A stretch of DNA of 64,000 nucleotides from Helicobacter pylori oki112 (GCF_000600085.1 NZ_CP006821.1:496001-560000), one strand, 5' to 3'; shown: positions 1-9,186, counted from the first letter of the stretch. The notes: generated by a model not told the origin, from the letters alone. Made by a program: numbers and translations.

Positions 1-190
1 CAAGCGTTTCTTTTGCGTTTTTAGTGGGGTTAGGGTTTAATCGCTCAAAGGATTGAGTGAAACTATCTATTAAGATATTGGTGGCGGTGTCTAGGTTAGG
101 CTTATTTTTTTGAGAAATAAAGTTATAGCTCAACTTGGCTAAATGCATTAAGGCAGGGACTTGAACCCTTGTGATTTCATTGTATGGCAT
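1..190 (-). CDS. hsdR: Type I restriction enzyme subunit R, N-terminal fragment (left edge)
   Basis: The minus strand opens with an ATG at 190-188 and stays open to the window edge, giving 63 codons that begin MPYNEITRVQVPALMHLAKL. This matches the start of the large type I restriction subunit (HP0464-like), which cuts DNA after ATP-driven translocation. Only the extreme N-terminus is present, ahead of any nuclease or helicase motif, so the assignment rests on recognising this leader. It is unrelated in sequence to the HsdR at 55995-59009, so the strain carries at least two type I loci. Confidence 0.6.
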   Translation of the reverse strand, partial: MPYNEITRVQVPALMHLAKLSYNFISQKNKPNLDTATNILIDSFTQSFERLNPNPTKNAKETL

Positions 191-237
191 GCACACCCCT
201 TTGATTTAAGGTTGTTATTATAGTGTAAAAACAAAAA

Positions 238-2133
238 TCATGGTTGTTTGAGCTGCATTTGCAATAACAAACAAGCTTTTTTAAGGAATTGTTTTAAGGT
301 GTTTTGAGAGTGGTTGATAAAATTTGTCAGCTCATTTTCTTTAAGATGCAATGAAACGATTAAAACGCTTTGTAAGATATGAGCGACACTCCCTTCAAAT
401 AAAATGCCTATGGTGGGGGTTTTGGCGCTGGCTGTTTGGCAAAACCCACTCAAGCTATCCACCCATTCAAATATTTCTTGCTTGGTTTTACAAGGCGTGT
501 TTAAACGCATGAAAAAATCCTCTTTAAAACTCATCAGATTTTTTTGTAAATTGTTTAAATCCTTAGCATGATTATTTTTAGGGCTAAACATGCTTTTAAT
601 GCGAGCGATAGCGTCTTGTTTGTTGATTTGTTTCAATTTCACTTGAGAGTGATTAAGGCTAACGGCATGCTTGATTTTTGCCCCATAGCTTAAATTATAG
701 ACTTTTTTAGGCTGGTAATGATGAAGGGCTTCTTCAATCCTTTCTTTAGAGAGCAAAAAAAGCGAGTCGCTAAAAGTTTCATAACCTTCAACATTACCCT
801 CTACGCTGATTAAAGACGAAGTGTCAATTTCTTTTTCATTTTCATAATAGGAATTTTGAGCGTGCTTTTTAAACCCTTTGATATAAGCACAATCTAAAGC
901 GCACAAATAAATTTCATCGCTCATCAAACCCGCTAAAGCCACCCCTGCATTGCCCACAAAAGGCGCTGCGTATTCTATATTTAAAGGGCTTATATACGCG
1001 CAAGCGCTCCCCCCACGCATAAACATGAACGCTTCTTTGGCTAAATTAAAAGCGTTAGGATTGAGCATGTTAGCCCCCATTAAGGGGGTGTCTTCTAGGG
1101 GGGCTTTTTCTAAAACTTCCTTAAGATAGTCTATGCGCTCCACTTCTATTTGAAAATCCACTTTAATGCCATGCGTTTTTAAAGGCTTTAAAGCGGTTCC
1201 GCATGAAAAAATAATGAAATTATCTTCATTTTCTTTTAAAAAATCTAGCAATAAATCCAGGCTTGGCCCATTACCCACCACGCAAATAGGGGCGTTGATC
1301 TTTTTAGGTTTAATCTTTAGAGTTTTGTATAAGGGTAAATTTTTGAGCGTGTTCTTTAGCCCTAGCAATTCATCTTCAAAACTCCCCCAACCCCTTAAGG
1401 CTTGTTTGTAATAGCTTTGAATGTTTTCTCGCATGCGCATATTAAAAGCGCTTTTATAGGGCATGATTTCTAATTTTAAAAAAGAATGCGTAACAGGGCG
1501 TTTCAAAAAATCCATTTTCAATTCATTAGGGTTAAAAAACCCTTGAATAAAGAGTTTAGCCCCTTTTGTAATCAAATCTTCATAACGCACAAAATAACAA
1601 CTGATTTTAAACAAATCTAAATTTTCTTCAAACAAATAAAGCGAATGGAAGCGGTAATTTTGAGCCTGTAAAATAGCCAAAAACAAGCCGTCTAAAACGC
1701 CATAAATCATGGTAGGGGGTAAGAATTTCTTTAAAGAGCAAGGCGTTTGATGATTATCTAAAAAGTTTGAAATCGCATGCGTGGCTTTAAGGGTTAGGGG
1801 GAGTTGGTGGTTATTTTGAGTTTTTAAATAATGTAAAGAGAGGTGGTTATTGTCTAATGACCACCTGGGATTATTCAAGGGGTTAGAAGCCATGTTGAAA
1901 GCGGTTTCTATCATTTGATTTTCAGGGTAGCTTAAAGCGTTTGTAGGCGTGTGCAAGAGGTTGAAGTGGTTTTTTTCAAAAAGCAATTGGTAATTTTTAA
2001 AAGGCGTATTGAGGGCGTTAAACAGATTGGGATTATAAGATTTGAAAAAAACTAAATTATCCCTAAAACGCTTTGAAATTTCTTTTTCTAAAAAGGGTGC
2101 ATCAAAAGATTCTAGGGCTTTTAAAAAGGGCAT
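238..2133 (-). CDS. Maf-like (DUF115) protein, motility-associated glycosyltransferase family
   Basis: This 631-residue protein belongs to the Maf/DUF115 family; Maf proteins in Campylobacter and Helicobacter are linked to addition of nonulosonic acids to flagellins. The central Rossmann-like core shows a GNGPSL motif around residue 290, followed by a stretch with IIFSCGTALK and a conserved VDFQIEVER block, as expected for the MAF_flag10 domain. The C-terminal 150 residues are helical and Lys/Asn-rich. It is the last gene of a minus-strand run that starts with pepF and lies 24 bases after the upstream gene. H. pylori has another Maf gene beside flagellin (HP0114); this is the HP0465-type copy, and its substrate is unknown. 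Confidence 0.75.
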   Translation of the reverse strand: MPFLKALESFDAPFLEKEISKRFRDNLVFFKSYNPNLFNALNTPFKNYQLLFEKNHFNLLHTPTNALSYPENQMIETAFNMASNPLNNPRWSLDNNHLSLHYLKTQNNHQLPLTLKATHAISNFLDNHQTPCSLKKFLPPTMIYGVLDGLFLAILQAQNYRFHSLYLFEENLDLFKISCYFVRYEDLITKGAKLFIQGFFNPNELKMDFLKRPVTHSFLKLEIMPYKSAFNMRMRENIQSYYKQALRGWGSFEDELLGLKNTLKNLPLYKTLKIKPKKINAPICVVGNGPSLDLLLDFLKENEDNFIIFSCGTALKPLKTHGIKVDFQIEVERIDYLKEVLEKAPLEDTPLMGANMLNPNAFNLAKEAFMFMRGGSACAYISPLNIEYAAPFVGNAGVALAGLMSDEIYLCALDCAYIKGFKKHAQNSYYENEKEIDTSSLISVEGNVEGYETFSDSLFLLSKERIEEALHHYQPKKVYNLSYGAKIKHAVSLNHSQVKLKQINKQDAIARIKSMFSPKNNHAKDLNNLQKNLMSFKEDFFMRLNTPCKTKQEIFEWVDSLSGFCQTASAKTPTIGILFEGSVAHILQSVLIVSLHLKENELTNFINHSQNTLKQFLKKACLLLQMQLKQP

Positions 2134-2157
2134 TCAATAGCCTTTTTCATCACACCC

Positions 2158-2925
2158 TTATGAGTCTTTTAAATCTTTTTCTAAGAGTTGGGAAGCGAGG
2201 GCGATTTTTTTCAACGAGATAAAATCTTGTTCGCTGTAGCGTTTGTTGTCATTCATTTTATGGTAGTAGGGGATGCTTAAATCCAGGGCTTTTTTTTCTA
2301 AATCTTGCTTGGTGGTGTGAGTTTGGATTTCAAAAAGACTTTTTGCTTCTTCTAAAGACATAGGGATTTCTATTGCATTGAAGCGTTCAAAATTGTCATA
2401 AAGCTCGTTAAAATCTTGATTGTCTATCTGCAAAAACGCCCCCACATCTAAAAACAATTCTTTTTCTTTGCTATCTAGTATCCCATCAGCATAGGCCAAT
2501 AACATAAGAAATTCCACTAATTTCAGGCGTTTGGTGTATTCCCCATGCGTGTGATCGGCGATTTCTTGGCATAAGGATTCAAAACTTTCTTTTTGATCCA
2601 CAGGCTCATTGAGAAGCTCTTTGGCTAAATTTTGCTGTTCGCTGTTTAAGGACTGCTCTAATTCATGGATAAAAAGCGTCCTTAAAGCGTTATCCAAAGC
2701 GTTTTTTTGAATGTCTAAAAACTTTAAAAGACGCATATACGCTCCTATTTGGGTTTGCTTGAATTTGTCTAGGGGGCTAGATTGCGCTAACAAATAGGGG
2801 TCATTTTTCAAGTCGTATTCTTCGGTTTTGGTTTTAGGGTTTAGGGGGTTTTTCAAATATTCTTTGAGGGTGTTGTAAAAATAAAACAACACAACCGCCG
2901 CAACAATTAATAAAATGATTTCCAT
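2158..2925 (-). CDS. DjlA-like membrane protein: TM + TerB domain + degenerate J-like tail
   Basis: The 255-residue product starts with one membrane segment (residues 2-17), then a linker, then a TerB-like helical domain at about 130-180 with the typical LLAYADGILDSKE motif. The last 65 residues (191-255) have the size and helix pattern of a J domain as in DjlA, whose layout is TM-TerB-J. The diagnostic HPD tripeptide is missing; the corresponding place reads YYHKMND (220-226). If it is a J-like domain it probably cannot stimulate DnaK in the normal way. Corresponds to HP0466. The family link is inferred from architecture, not from a search. Confidence 0.6.
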   Translation of the reverse strand: MEIILLIVAAVVLFYFYNTLKEYLKNPLNPKTKTEEYDLKNDPYLLAQSSPLDKFKQTQIGAYMRLLKFLDIQKNALDNALRTLFIHELEQSLNSEQQNLAKELLNEPVDQKESFESLCQEIADHTHGEYTKRLKLVEFLMLLAYADGILDSKEKELFLDVGAFLQIDNQDFNELYDNFERFNAIEIPMSLEEAKSLFEIQTHTTKQDLEKKALDLSIPYYHKMNDNKRYSEQDFISLKKIALASQLLEKDLKDS

Positions 2926-2934
2926 TTTTTTCCT

Positions 2935-3249
2935 TTATGAGTATTTTTTCATTTGTTCTTTAAGATCTTGTTTTTGCCTGCTCTCTCGCTCTTTTTTGGC
3001 TTGATAAAGACGCATTTGCTCTTCTTTTTGCTTGTCTTGTAAGATCATTTTCCTCTCATGGTTTTTTTTAAGCCGTTCTATGTATTCTTCTCGTTTTTCT
3101 GGGTCTTGGAAACTCACAGGGCGGATGAAAAAAACAAACAAGATCAATAAAAAAATCCCTATAGCGATAATCTCAGAGCCTTCGCCATTGAAAGCATACC
3201 AAAGCCCTCCCATCAAAGAAGCGAGCGCGAGTTTTAAAAAAGCGTTCAT
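2935..3249 (-). CDS. Small inner-membrane protein with charged C-terminal coiled coil
   Basis: The start is the ATG at 3249-3247, one base after the stop of the upstream gene; an upstream in-frame extension would run into that gene. The 104-residue product has two hydrophobic segments near residues 5-20 and 27-47 (the second is IAIGIFLLILFVFFIRP). About 50 very basic and Glu-rich residues follow (ERKMILQDKQKEEQMR type), likely a cytoplasmic coiled coil. No known domain is recognised. It sits between the HdrB-like and DjlA-like genes in a tightly packed operon. HP0467 by position; function unknown. Confidence 0.65.
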   Translation of the reverse strand: MNAFLKLALASLMGGLWYAFNGEGSEIIAIGIFLLILFVFFIRPVSFQDPEKREEYIERLKKNHERKMILQDKQKEEQMRLYQAKKERESRQKQDLKEQMKKYS

Positions 3250-3250
3250 C

Positions 3251-4738
3251 TTAAATGAAAGTAACCTTATGATAATGCGTATCAAGCCCTAAAGCTTGCG
3301 TGTTTTTTTCCCCCATAGCCATTAGCGCGATTTGAGGTAAAAATAAAGTGGGGGTGTTGTCATTATCTCTTTTATAAACTTTTGAAGCTTTTAAGCTTAA
3401 ATTTTCAAAAGCGTGAAAAAGCCCTAAAGAATGCACGATTAAAAAATCCGCCCCCAAATCAATCCCCAAATAGCGTAAATGCGCGCACTGGAGTAAGCCA
3501 CTTGTTTCATTGACTTCTAAAAGGGGGGCGTAATTTTGAAAAGATTCTAAAAAATGGGGGGCTTTTAAACGGATTTTATTGAAAAAATGATCGCTTCGTT
3601 TAATGCGAGAAAATTCAGCCCCTAAAAATGCGTCAAAAGGGCTTTTCAATTCCCATGCCAAAAATTCATTAACCCATTCATTAAGATAGACGATCTCAAC
3701 GCCTTTTTCATAAACAAGCTGGTATTTTTTCAATTTTTCATTGACGGAGTTGATGATTTCAGGGTTATTGTCTAAAACTTCTTTAGCATGCAAGATATTC
3801 AAATACGCGTCTTCTTCGCAAAAAATGAGCGAAACGCCATTGGCTTTGGCTAGAGCCAGATTATACGCAGAGACCGTGAGGAAATCATGCGTGCTTATAA
3901 TCTTCCCATAATAGCCCCCATCATAACAAAAAGGCAGATCAATGATTTTTTGCCCCATTTTTTCCAAATAAAGCTTAGCACTTTTTAGGAGCGATTGCGC
4001 GTCTAAATGCTTCGCATAAGCGTTAAAGAGCGCACAAGTTTTAGGGGGGTTGGGCGTTTTAGGGGGGTTAGAGTTGTATTGAAAAAGGCTTAAAAGGTTT
4101 TTAGAAAAATCCTTCCATGGCTTGATTTTGGAATTGGTTAGGATTTCTTGCAATTCATAGATTTCATGGTCAATGTTGTCATCGTTTTTATAGAGATAAT
4201 GCGCCACGCTTAAAAAATTCATCACACCGCTTTCAGGTTGAGAAATCATCTCTAACAACCGATCCCGCTCTGTGGGGTAGCGCTTCATCAGCCATTTAAC
4301 ATACAAGAAAAAGCCATCGCCCAGATATTTAGGGTTGGTTTGAGGGTTGATGAAATTGATTTGGATAAACTTTTCTAATTCTTCTTTTTCGCCTTTAGTG
4401 ATGTAGGGGACTTGTTTGAAAAAATCTTCATAGTTTTTTAAAACCGCCTTTTCATCAATCACCAAGTCTTTTAAAGCGTATCGTTTGGATAGGGGATCTA
4501 GCACCCACTCTTTAGAAAAAAACGCCACCAAATCGCTCACTTTAGCGTCTTCAAACACCGCAATTTGATTGATTTTAAGTGCAATATTTTCATTATAGCT
4601 CACGCCTTTGAGTTGTTTTAAAAGATCCAAAAGGTATTGATCTTCTTGGTATTCTAAAAAATAAGACTCATAAGAAGGGTTGTAATCTTTGTTGGTTTCA
4701 AAACGAAAGACTCTTACATGCAATTTCAAAACGCTCAT
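3251..4738 (-). CDS. Degenerate ferredoxin/HdrB-like protein (DUF5644-type)
   Basis: The ATG at 4738 is preferred over a TTG one codon upstream because an AAAGGA ribosome site lies 7 bases before it. The 495-residue protein begins like the ferredoxin-fold N-terminus of fumarate reductase iron-sulfur subunits (LHVRVFRF..., LDLLKQLKG), but has no cysteines there. The second half resembles the CCG domain of HdrB/GlpC, with C235 before NAYAKH, LPFCYDGGYYG at 268-278 in place of the CCG motif, C307, and a second repeat with HSLGLFHAF. Most cluster ligands are gone. A short repeat NPPKTPNPPKT (224-234) lies in the linker. HP0468 by position; the fold link is my inference. Confidence 0.6.
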   Translation of the reverse strand: MSVLKLHVRVFRFETNKDYNPSYESYFLEYQEDQYLLDLLKQLKGVSYNENIALKINQIAVFEDAKVSDLVAFFSKEWVLDPLSKRYALKDLVIDEKAVLKNYEDFFKQVPYITKGEKEELEKFIQINFINPQTNPKYLGDGFFLYVKWLMKRYPTERDRLLEMISQPESGVMNFLSVAHYLYKNDDNIDHEIYELQEILTNSKIKPWKDFSKNLLSLFQYNSNPPKTPNPPKTCALFNAYAKHLDAQSLLKSAKLYLEKMGQKIIDLPFCYDGGYYGKIISTHDFLTVSAYNLALAKANGVSLIFCEEDAYLNILHAKEVLDNNPEIINSVNEKLKKYQLVYEKGVEIVYLNEWVNEFLAWELKSPFDAFLGAEFSRIKRSDHFFNKIRLKAPHFLESFQNYAPLLEVNETSGLLQCAHLRYLGIDLGADFLIVHSLGLFHAFENLSLKASKVYKRDNDNTPTLFLPQIALMAMGEKNTQALGLDTHYHKVTFI

Positions 4739-4749
4739 CAATCAGTCCT

Positions 4750-5238
4750 TTAGCTTTTGTGTAAATTTTCTAAAATCGCACGGTTTTTGGAATTGGAAAA
4801 AAGAGCCTCTTTAGAATCCAGCCATTCTTTAGACTCTCGCTCGTCTTTTTTTGGCTCTTGAAGGGGTGGTTCTTCTTTGTGGAACACTTCAAGCGAATCG
4901 CAACGATTGAATAAAACGACATTTTCATTTTTTTCTTTGATAAGGATTTGAATGATTCCAGGAAGTTTTACTTGAACCACGCTGCCAATATTGTTAGGGC
5001 CAAACCCGGCTTCAAACTGCACGCTTTGTGCGTCAATCATCAAGCTTTCTAATGTGTATCCGGCTAAAACAAACAGCACTAACGCACCGAATTTTTCATG
5101 AATTTCTTTAGGGAGCTTGGGGGAAAAATCAATCGCATCTCTTTCGCACAAAAGGTTGAAACTCAAATGGTTTTTGGACAGAAATTGCAAGTATTCAACG
5201 CAATGCTTGTTGTTTAAAAGCCTTAATTCTCTTTGCAT
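4750..5238 (-). CDS. Conserved hypothetical protein, 162 aa
   Basis: The ATG start lies 16 bases inside the 3' end of pepF, so translation is probably coupled, and the stop is 11 bases before the next gene. The protein has no signal peptide or membrane segment; a compact globular part of about 115 residues (FGALVLFVLAGYTLESLMID, then a beta-rich stretch with VQVKLPGIIQILIKE) is followed by a charged tail. No known domain is recognised. Conservation of this packed operon (HP0469 position) argues for a real gene of unknown function. Confidence 0.65.
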   Translation of the reverse strand: MQRELRLLNNKHCVEYLQFLSKNHLSFNLLCERDAIDFSPKLPKEIHEKFGALVLFVLAGYTLESLMIDAQSVQFEAGFGPNNIGSVVQVKLPGIIQILIKEKNENVVLFNRCDSLEVFHKEEPPLQEPKKDERESKEWLDSKEALFSNSKNRAILENLHKS

Positions 5239-6959
5239 GCGAGCAACCTTTCAAATTCTTCTAACAAATGACGCACCTCTTGCATGCCAATTTCCCAAAA
5301 TTCTTTGCTATCAATATCAAAGCCAAACATGGACACTAATTCTTTAGGGCTTTTTGACCCTCCTAAGCTCAAAAATTCCGTGTAAGTTTTAACAAACTCT
5401 TTAGCGTCGCTTTTTTTATAAAGCCCATAAAGCGCCAAAGTTAAAAGCTGCCCGTAACTATAAGCGTAGCAATAAAAAGGCGAATGGATAAAATGGGGGA
5501 TATAGCTCCACCACAAATGGTAGTTTTTAGTGAGTTTCACGCTCTTTTCAAACATTCTTTGATTTTCTTCAAACCAGATTCGATCAAAATCTTTGGTGTC
5601 TAATTCTTCATCAATTTCATGGATTCTTCTTTCAAAATTAGTCATCACCACTTGCCTAAAAAGGGTAGAAAAAATATCCTCTAATTTGCCGGTTAGCATG
5701 AAAAGGAGCTCGTCAGATTTTAACCCTTTTTTTAAATGCTCAAAAAACAGCATTTCAGAAAAGACAGAAGCGGTTTCTGCGGTGGTTAAGGGCGTATCCA
5801 TGTTCAATATGCCTTGTTTTTTGGACAATTCTTGGTGGATCATATGCCCAAATTCATGAGCGATAGTGAAAGCGTCTCGGCGATTTCCTGTGTAGTTTAA
5901 CAACACATAAGGGTGAGCGCTAGGCACCCCGCCATGGCTAAAGGCCCCGCCTTGCTTAAAGTCTTTAGGGTGTGAATCCACCCAGCCTTCTTTAATCGCT
6001 TTAGAAGCGATTTTGTAAAATTCTGGGCTAAAGGCTTTAAGGGTGTTAAGCACTTCTTCTAAAGCTTGAGAGTAAGTCATGGTGGTATTTTCATCGCTTA
6101 AAGGGGCGTAGCGATCGTAATCTTTGAGTTTATGCCCTAAAATTTGCGCTTTTTGATGGTAGTAACGATGCACTAAAGAAAAATTAGCGTTCACAATCTC
6201 TATCATGCTATCCACGCTCTCTTGGGAGATCTGGTTGTCAATGTGGCGGAAACTCTCTTTTTTATCGTATTTTCTCAGTTTGGTTTCAATGAGCAAATCC
6301 TTACGAACCATGTTTAAAATGTAAGTGAGTAAAGGGCGGGATTTTTCTAACGCTTTACTGAAAGCTTTTTGAGATTTTTTACGGATCTTGCGTTTGGGGT
6401 TGTGCAAGAGGGCTAAAATCTCTTCCTCGCTCAAATGTTGCTCTTCAAAAGGGATTTTCAAAGAAGAAAAATGTTCATCAAAAAGACGGCTAAACGCACC
6501 CACCCCCACAGGTGAAAGGGCTAGAGCGATCTTTTCTTCATCTAAATTTAAGGTGTGCTTTTTCTTTTCTATGAGATTGTTTAGATAAAAAGCATGGTCT
6601 TTGCATTTTTTAATGAAAGCGAGTTGTTTTTTAGCGTCCAAATTCTTGAATTCAATTTCAAAGAATAAAAGGTGTTGTTGGATATTCGTGCAAGCCATTT
6701 CGCATTGCGAATAAAACTTCGTTTCTTTGGAATTTTTAGCAAAAAGCAATTGAGCGTAAGTCATCGCTCTAGAAATCTTTTCTGACAAATTTTCGTAATG
6801 TTTAAGAGTGTTGGCAAATTTTGTAGCGTCTAAATTTTTAAGGTTATTTTGATAAGCACTCTCAAATTCTTGCGCTTCTGTTTGTAAGGTTTTTAAAAAT
6901 TCTTCTGCACTTTCTTTATTTTCAAATAAAGCGCTTAAATCCCATTCTTGCTCTTTCAT
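5223..6959 (-). CDS. pepF: Oligoendopeptidase F, M3 family zinc metallopeptidase
   Basis: The 578-residue protein is a full-length M3B peptidase, which cleaves cytoplasmic oligopeptides of roughly 7-17 residues. The zinc site HEFGH is at 368-372, with the downstream glutamate ligand in the TTAETASVFSEM block about 25 residues later. The substrate-binding C-terminal region (HSPFYCYAYSYGQLL) is present. It heads the minus-strand operon and overlaps the next gene by 16 bases. A perfect 10-bp inverted repeat sits just upstream, between this gene and the antiporter gene. HP0470 ortholog. Confidence 0.93.
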   Translation of the reverse strand: MKEQEWDLSALFENKESAEEFLKTLQTEAQEFESAYQNNLKNLDATKFANTLKHYENLSEKISRAMTYAQLLFAKNSKETKFYSQCEMACTNIQQHLLFFEIEFKNLDAKKQLAFIKKCKDHAFYLNNLIEKKKHTLNLDEEKIALALSPVGVGAFSRLFDEHFSSLKIPFEEQHLSEEEILALLHNPKRKIRKKSQKAFSKALEKSRPLLTYILNMVRKDLLIETKLRKYDKKESFRHIDNQISQESVDSMIEIVNANFSLVHRYYHQKAQILGHKLKDYDRYAPLSDENTTMTYSQALEEVLNTLKAFSPEFYKIASKAIKEGWVDSHPKDFKQGGAFSHGGVPSAHPYVLLNYTGNRRDAFTIAHEFGHMIHQELSKKQGILNMDTPLTTAETASVFSEMLFFEHLKKGLKSDELLFMLTGKLEDIFSTLFRQVVMTNFERRIHEIDEELDTKDFDRIWFEENQRMFEKSVKLTKNYHLWWSYIPHFIHSPFYCYAYSYGQLLTLALYGLYKKSDAKEFVKTYTEFLSLGGSKSPKELVSMFGFDIDSKEFWEIGMQEVRHLLEEFERLLACKEN

Positions 6960-6986
6960 GAAATCCCCTTTTTATATTAATTTGGA

Positions 6987-7010
6987 GTTAAAATACGCTC
7001 GTATTTTAAC
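6987..7010. repeat. Perfect 10-bp inverted repeat upstream of pepF
   Basis: GTTAAAATAC and GTATTTTAAC are separated by GCTC, between the antiporter stop and the pepF start. It can form a stem of ten pairs but is AT-rich and has no long T run, so it may be a weak terminator or a palindromic operator overlapping a TAAAAT-type -10 box. Confidence 0.6.
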
Positions 7011-7056
7011 ATAACACTCACAATACAAGCAAACTTATCATTTGGTTTTTGCACCA

Positions 7057-8307
7057 TTATTTTTTAGCCGGCTCATTTTCTTGGCTCTTTTGGTGCAAAA
7101 TAAATTGAGCGATAGATTCCAGATATTTTAAAATAAAAGGGGTTGCTAACATAGAAAAGACCACCATAAGAATAAGGAGCTGGTGGATGTCATTTTGAGC
7201 GATACTTAAGATATTTTTTTGGTGCAAAAAACCAAGAATCCCTTTTTTTTCTTGCAAATTAAAGAGCTGGTACGAGCCTGAATTTAAAAAGATAACAAAA
7301 GAAAACTCCCCGATTTGCGCTAAAGAAAGAGCGGTTTTTATGGCAGTTTTAGCGTCTCTAAAAAAACGCAAGAGCGCATAAATGATAGCCGTCTTAAAAC
7401 CCATCACTAAAATGAGTAAAAAAATGACAACAAAGAACTTCTCCATAAAGAAACTCACATTAATTTGCATCCCTATCGTAATGAAAAAAAGGGCTAAGAA
7501 GAGGTTTTTTAATTGCGCGAATTCTTCTTGGACATTGATTTTATAGCGCGATTTAGAAATCGCCATGCCCACAATGAACGCTCCTAAAGACATAGAAAAC
7601 CCAAAAAAATGGCTCAACCCCGCCGCGCTGCAAACAATCACTAAAATCGTGCCTATAAAAATTTCAGGCAAGCGTGTGTCTTTTGCTTGCTCTAAGATGA
7701 GATTAGCCCCTTTTTTTCCAGGCAATAACAAAAGAACTAAAATAATCCCTGCTGAAATAAAGGTTTTAAGAATGAGTAAATTGACATTAGAATCTTTACT
7801 GCCTAGAATAGTGAGGATTAAAAGCATGGGAATGGCTGCAATATCTTGGAAAATCAAAATCCCCACCGCACTCTTTCCCATGGGCGTGCTAAGCTGTTTG
7901 GAATCTTCAAAGAATTTCAGCACAATAGCGGTTGAAGAGAGCGAAAGCCCCATGCCTAAAACAAGGGAAAAAATGGGCGAAAGACCCAAAACAAAATACC
8001 CCAGTAAAAAAGCGATTAAAGCGCATAAAACTACTTGTAAAAGCCCAAAAACCAGCACTTCTTGTTTGATGGATTTGAGCTTGTCAAAATTAAACTCAAT
8101 GCCTATCATAAACATTAAAAAGACGATACCAAATTCACCAATATCAGACAACAAATTAAAATCATTAATTTTAAAAAAAGCCGCTAAAACCGTTCCTGTG
8201 CAAATGTAACCAATAATAACAGGCATGTCTAATTTCTTTAAAAAGATCCCAAAGCCCACAGCAAGCCATAAGCCAGCAATAACAATATAAAGTGTGCTGT
8301 TTTCCAT
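7057..8307 (-). CDS. kefB: CPA2-family cation/proton antiporter (KefB-like membrane domain)
   Basis: The 416-residue protein is almost entirely hydrophobic, with about 12 membrane segments typical of the CPA2 Na+(K+)/H+ exchanger fold. Family landmarks include GEFGIVFLMFMIGIEF and GLSLSSTAIVLKFFED, and LAQIGEFSFVIF in the second half. E. coli KefB is about 600 residues because of a C-terminal RCK domain; that domain is missing here, so glutathione or nucleotide gating is unlikely. The protein is better read as a plain monovalent cation/proton antiporter of the inner membrane. The annotation 'kefB' (HP0471) is historical. It lies 97 bases upstream of pepF on the same strand. Confidence 0.8.
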   Translation of the reverse strand: MENSTLYIVIAGLWLAVGFGIFLKKLDMPVIIGYICTGTVLAAFFKINDFNLLSDIGEFGIVFLMFMIGIEFNFDKLKSIKQEVLVFGLLQVVLCALIAFLLGYFVLGLSPIFSLVLGMGLSLSSTAIVLKFFEDSKQLSTPMGKSAVGILIFQDIAAIPMLLILTILGSKDSNVNLLILKTFISAGIILVLLLLPGKKGANLILEQAKDTRLPEIFIGTILVIVCSAAGLSHFFGFSMSLGAFIVGMAISKSRYKINVQEEFAQLKNLFLALFFITIGMQINVSFFMEKFFVVIFLLILVMGFKTAIIYALLRFFRDAKTAIKTALSLAQIGEFSFVIFLNSGSYQLFNLQEKKGILGFLHQKNILSIAQNDIHQLLILMVVFSMLATPFILKYLESIAQFILHQKSQENEPAKK

Positions 8308-8625
8308 AAAAATCTTTCCCCAGTAGAATCGATTTGTTTTAAAGAAATCAAAGCGAAACTATCCTATTAAATTGAGTCATTAAATAACACTATTGAATAA
8401 AATAATATCTATCAAATATATATAAGTATTTTATTATTTAAATCTTACTAAACCCGTATTCAAACGCAAACACCAAACACTCTATTGAGTAAAATAAAAA
8501 TTAAAACGCTAGGATTATACTGCACTAAAACAAACTTTCTATTTATGAAAAAGATTTTTGAACCCCAACCTTTTAAGAGTTGGCCAGGGTTTGATTTGAT
8601 GAAGAAGAGCGAACGAAAGAATAAA
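8308..8625. other. AT-rich intergenic region (kefB to horE)
   Basis: About 318 bases lie between the kefB start and the horE stop, both on the minus strand. The half next to kefB is very AT-rich (many ATAT and TAAAATAA runs) and should hold the kefB promoter. No gene, RNA or clear terminator is recognised; the short open frames here have no supporting features. Confidence 0.6.
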
Positions 8626-9186
8626 CTAGAAAGTGAAGACATAATCCACATACCAAGAATAGTAGCGGATAAGCCCTACATCTTTACTGCCCTGATTAAC
8701 CATAGGGAATTTCACGCCCGCTTCAAACGCACTGCGATCCCCAACGCGCATTCTTCCGCCTAAATTCCATAAGAACTGGAATCTCGTTTGATTGACATCA
8801 TAAGGGAACATCCAAGTGTTTCCGGCTAATTGAACGCCACCAATGAGACCCAGAGCGAATTTATCTAAAGGAATGAGATTGACAATCAAATCGCCACCGC
8901 CACCATAGGTGAGCAAATTGGTTTTGGTGTGTTCAGTCCCTGAAGTGTTAAACCAATCTAAAAAGCCATACACCCTAGCCCCAAACCATTTATCGGCAAA
9001 GCCTACAAAACCTAATTTGAAATTCAAACCATAAAGATCATTGCCATGGCGCCAATCAGAGTAACTGCTGTTATAAGGGCCATAACGACCTTGCTGATAA
9101 CCCGCACCCATAAAAAACCCATTCACTTCGCCAGCAAGCGCTAAACTCGCGCTCAAGCTTAAAATACAAGCAATCTTTTTAATCAT
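8626..9186 (-). CDS. horE: Outer membrane protein HorE, Hor family
   Basis: The 186-residue protein begins with a clear signal peptide (MIKKIACILSLSASLALA, cleavage before GEVNG) and ends in the beta-barrel signature YSWYVDYVFTF with C-terminal phenylalanine. The body is aromatic and glycine-rich with alternating strands, as in the small Hor outer-membrane proteins related to Hop porins. Hor proteins are H. pylori-specific; their roles are mostly undefined. HP0472 ortholog. It is transcribed away from modA. Confidence 0.88.
   Translation of the reverse strand: MIKKIACILSLSASLALAGEVNGFFMGAGYQQGRYGPYNSSYSDWRHGNDLYGLNFKLGFVGFADKWFGARVYGFLDWFNTSGTEHTKTNLLTYGGGGDLIVNLIPLDKFALGLIGGVQLAGNTWMFPYDVNQTRFQFLWNLGGRMRVGDRSAFEAGVKFPMVNQGSKDVGLIRYYSWYVDYVFTF

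Noticed and set aside
7565-8209. 214-codon plus-strand frame inside the antiporter gene
   Set aside because: It is the antisense of a well-supported membrane protein gene, has a composition typical of such shadows and no ribosome site.
8485-8763. 92-codon frame between kefB and horE
   Set aside because: It overlaps the horE 3' end on the opposite strand, has no domain and no ribosome site.
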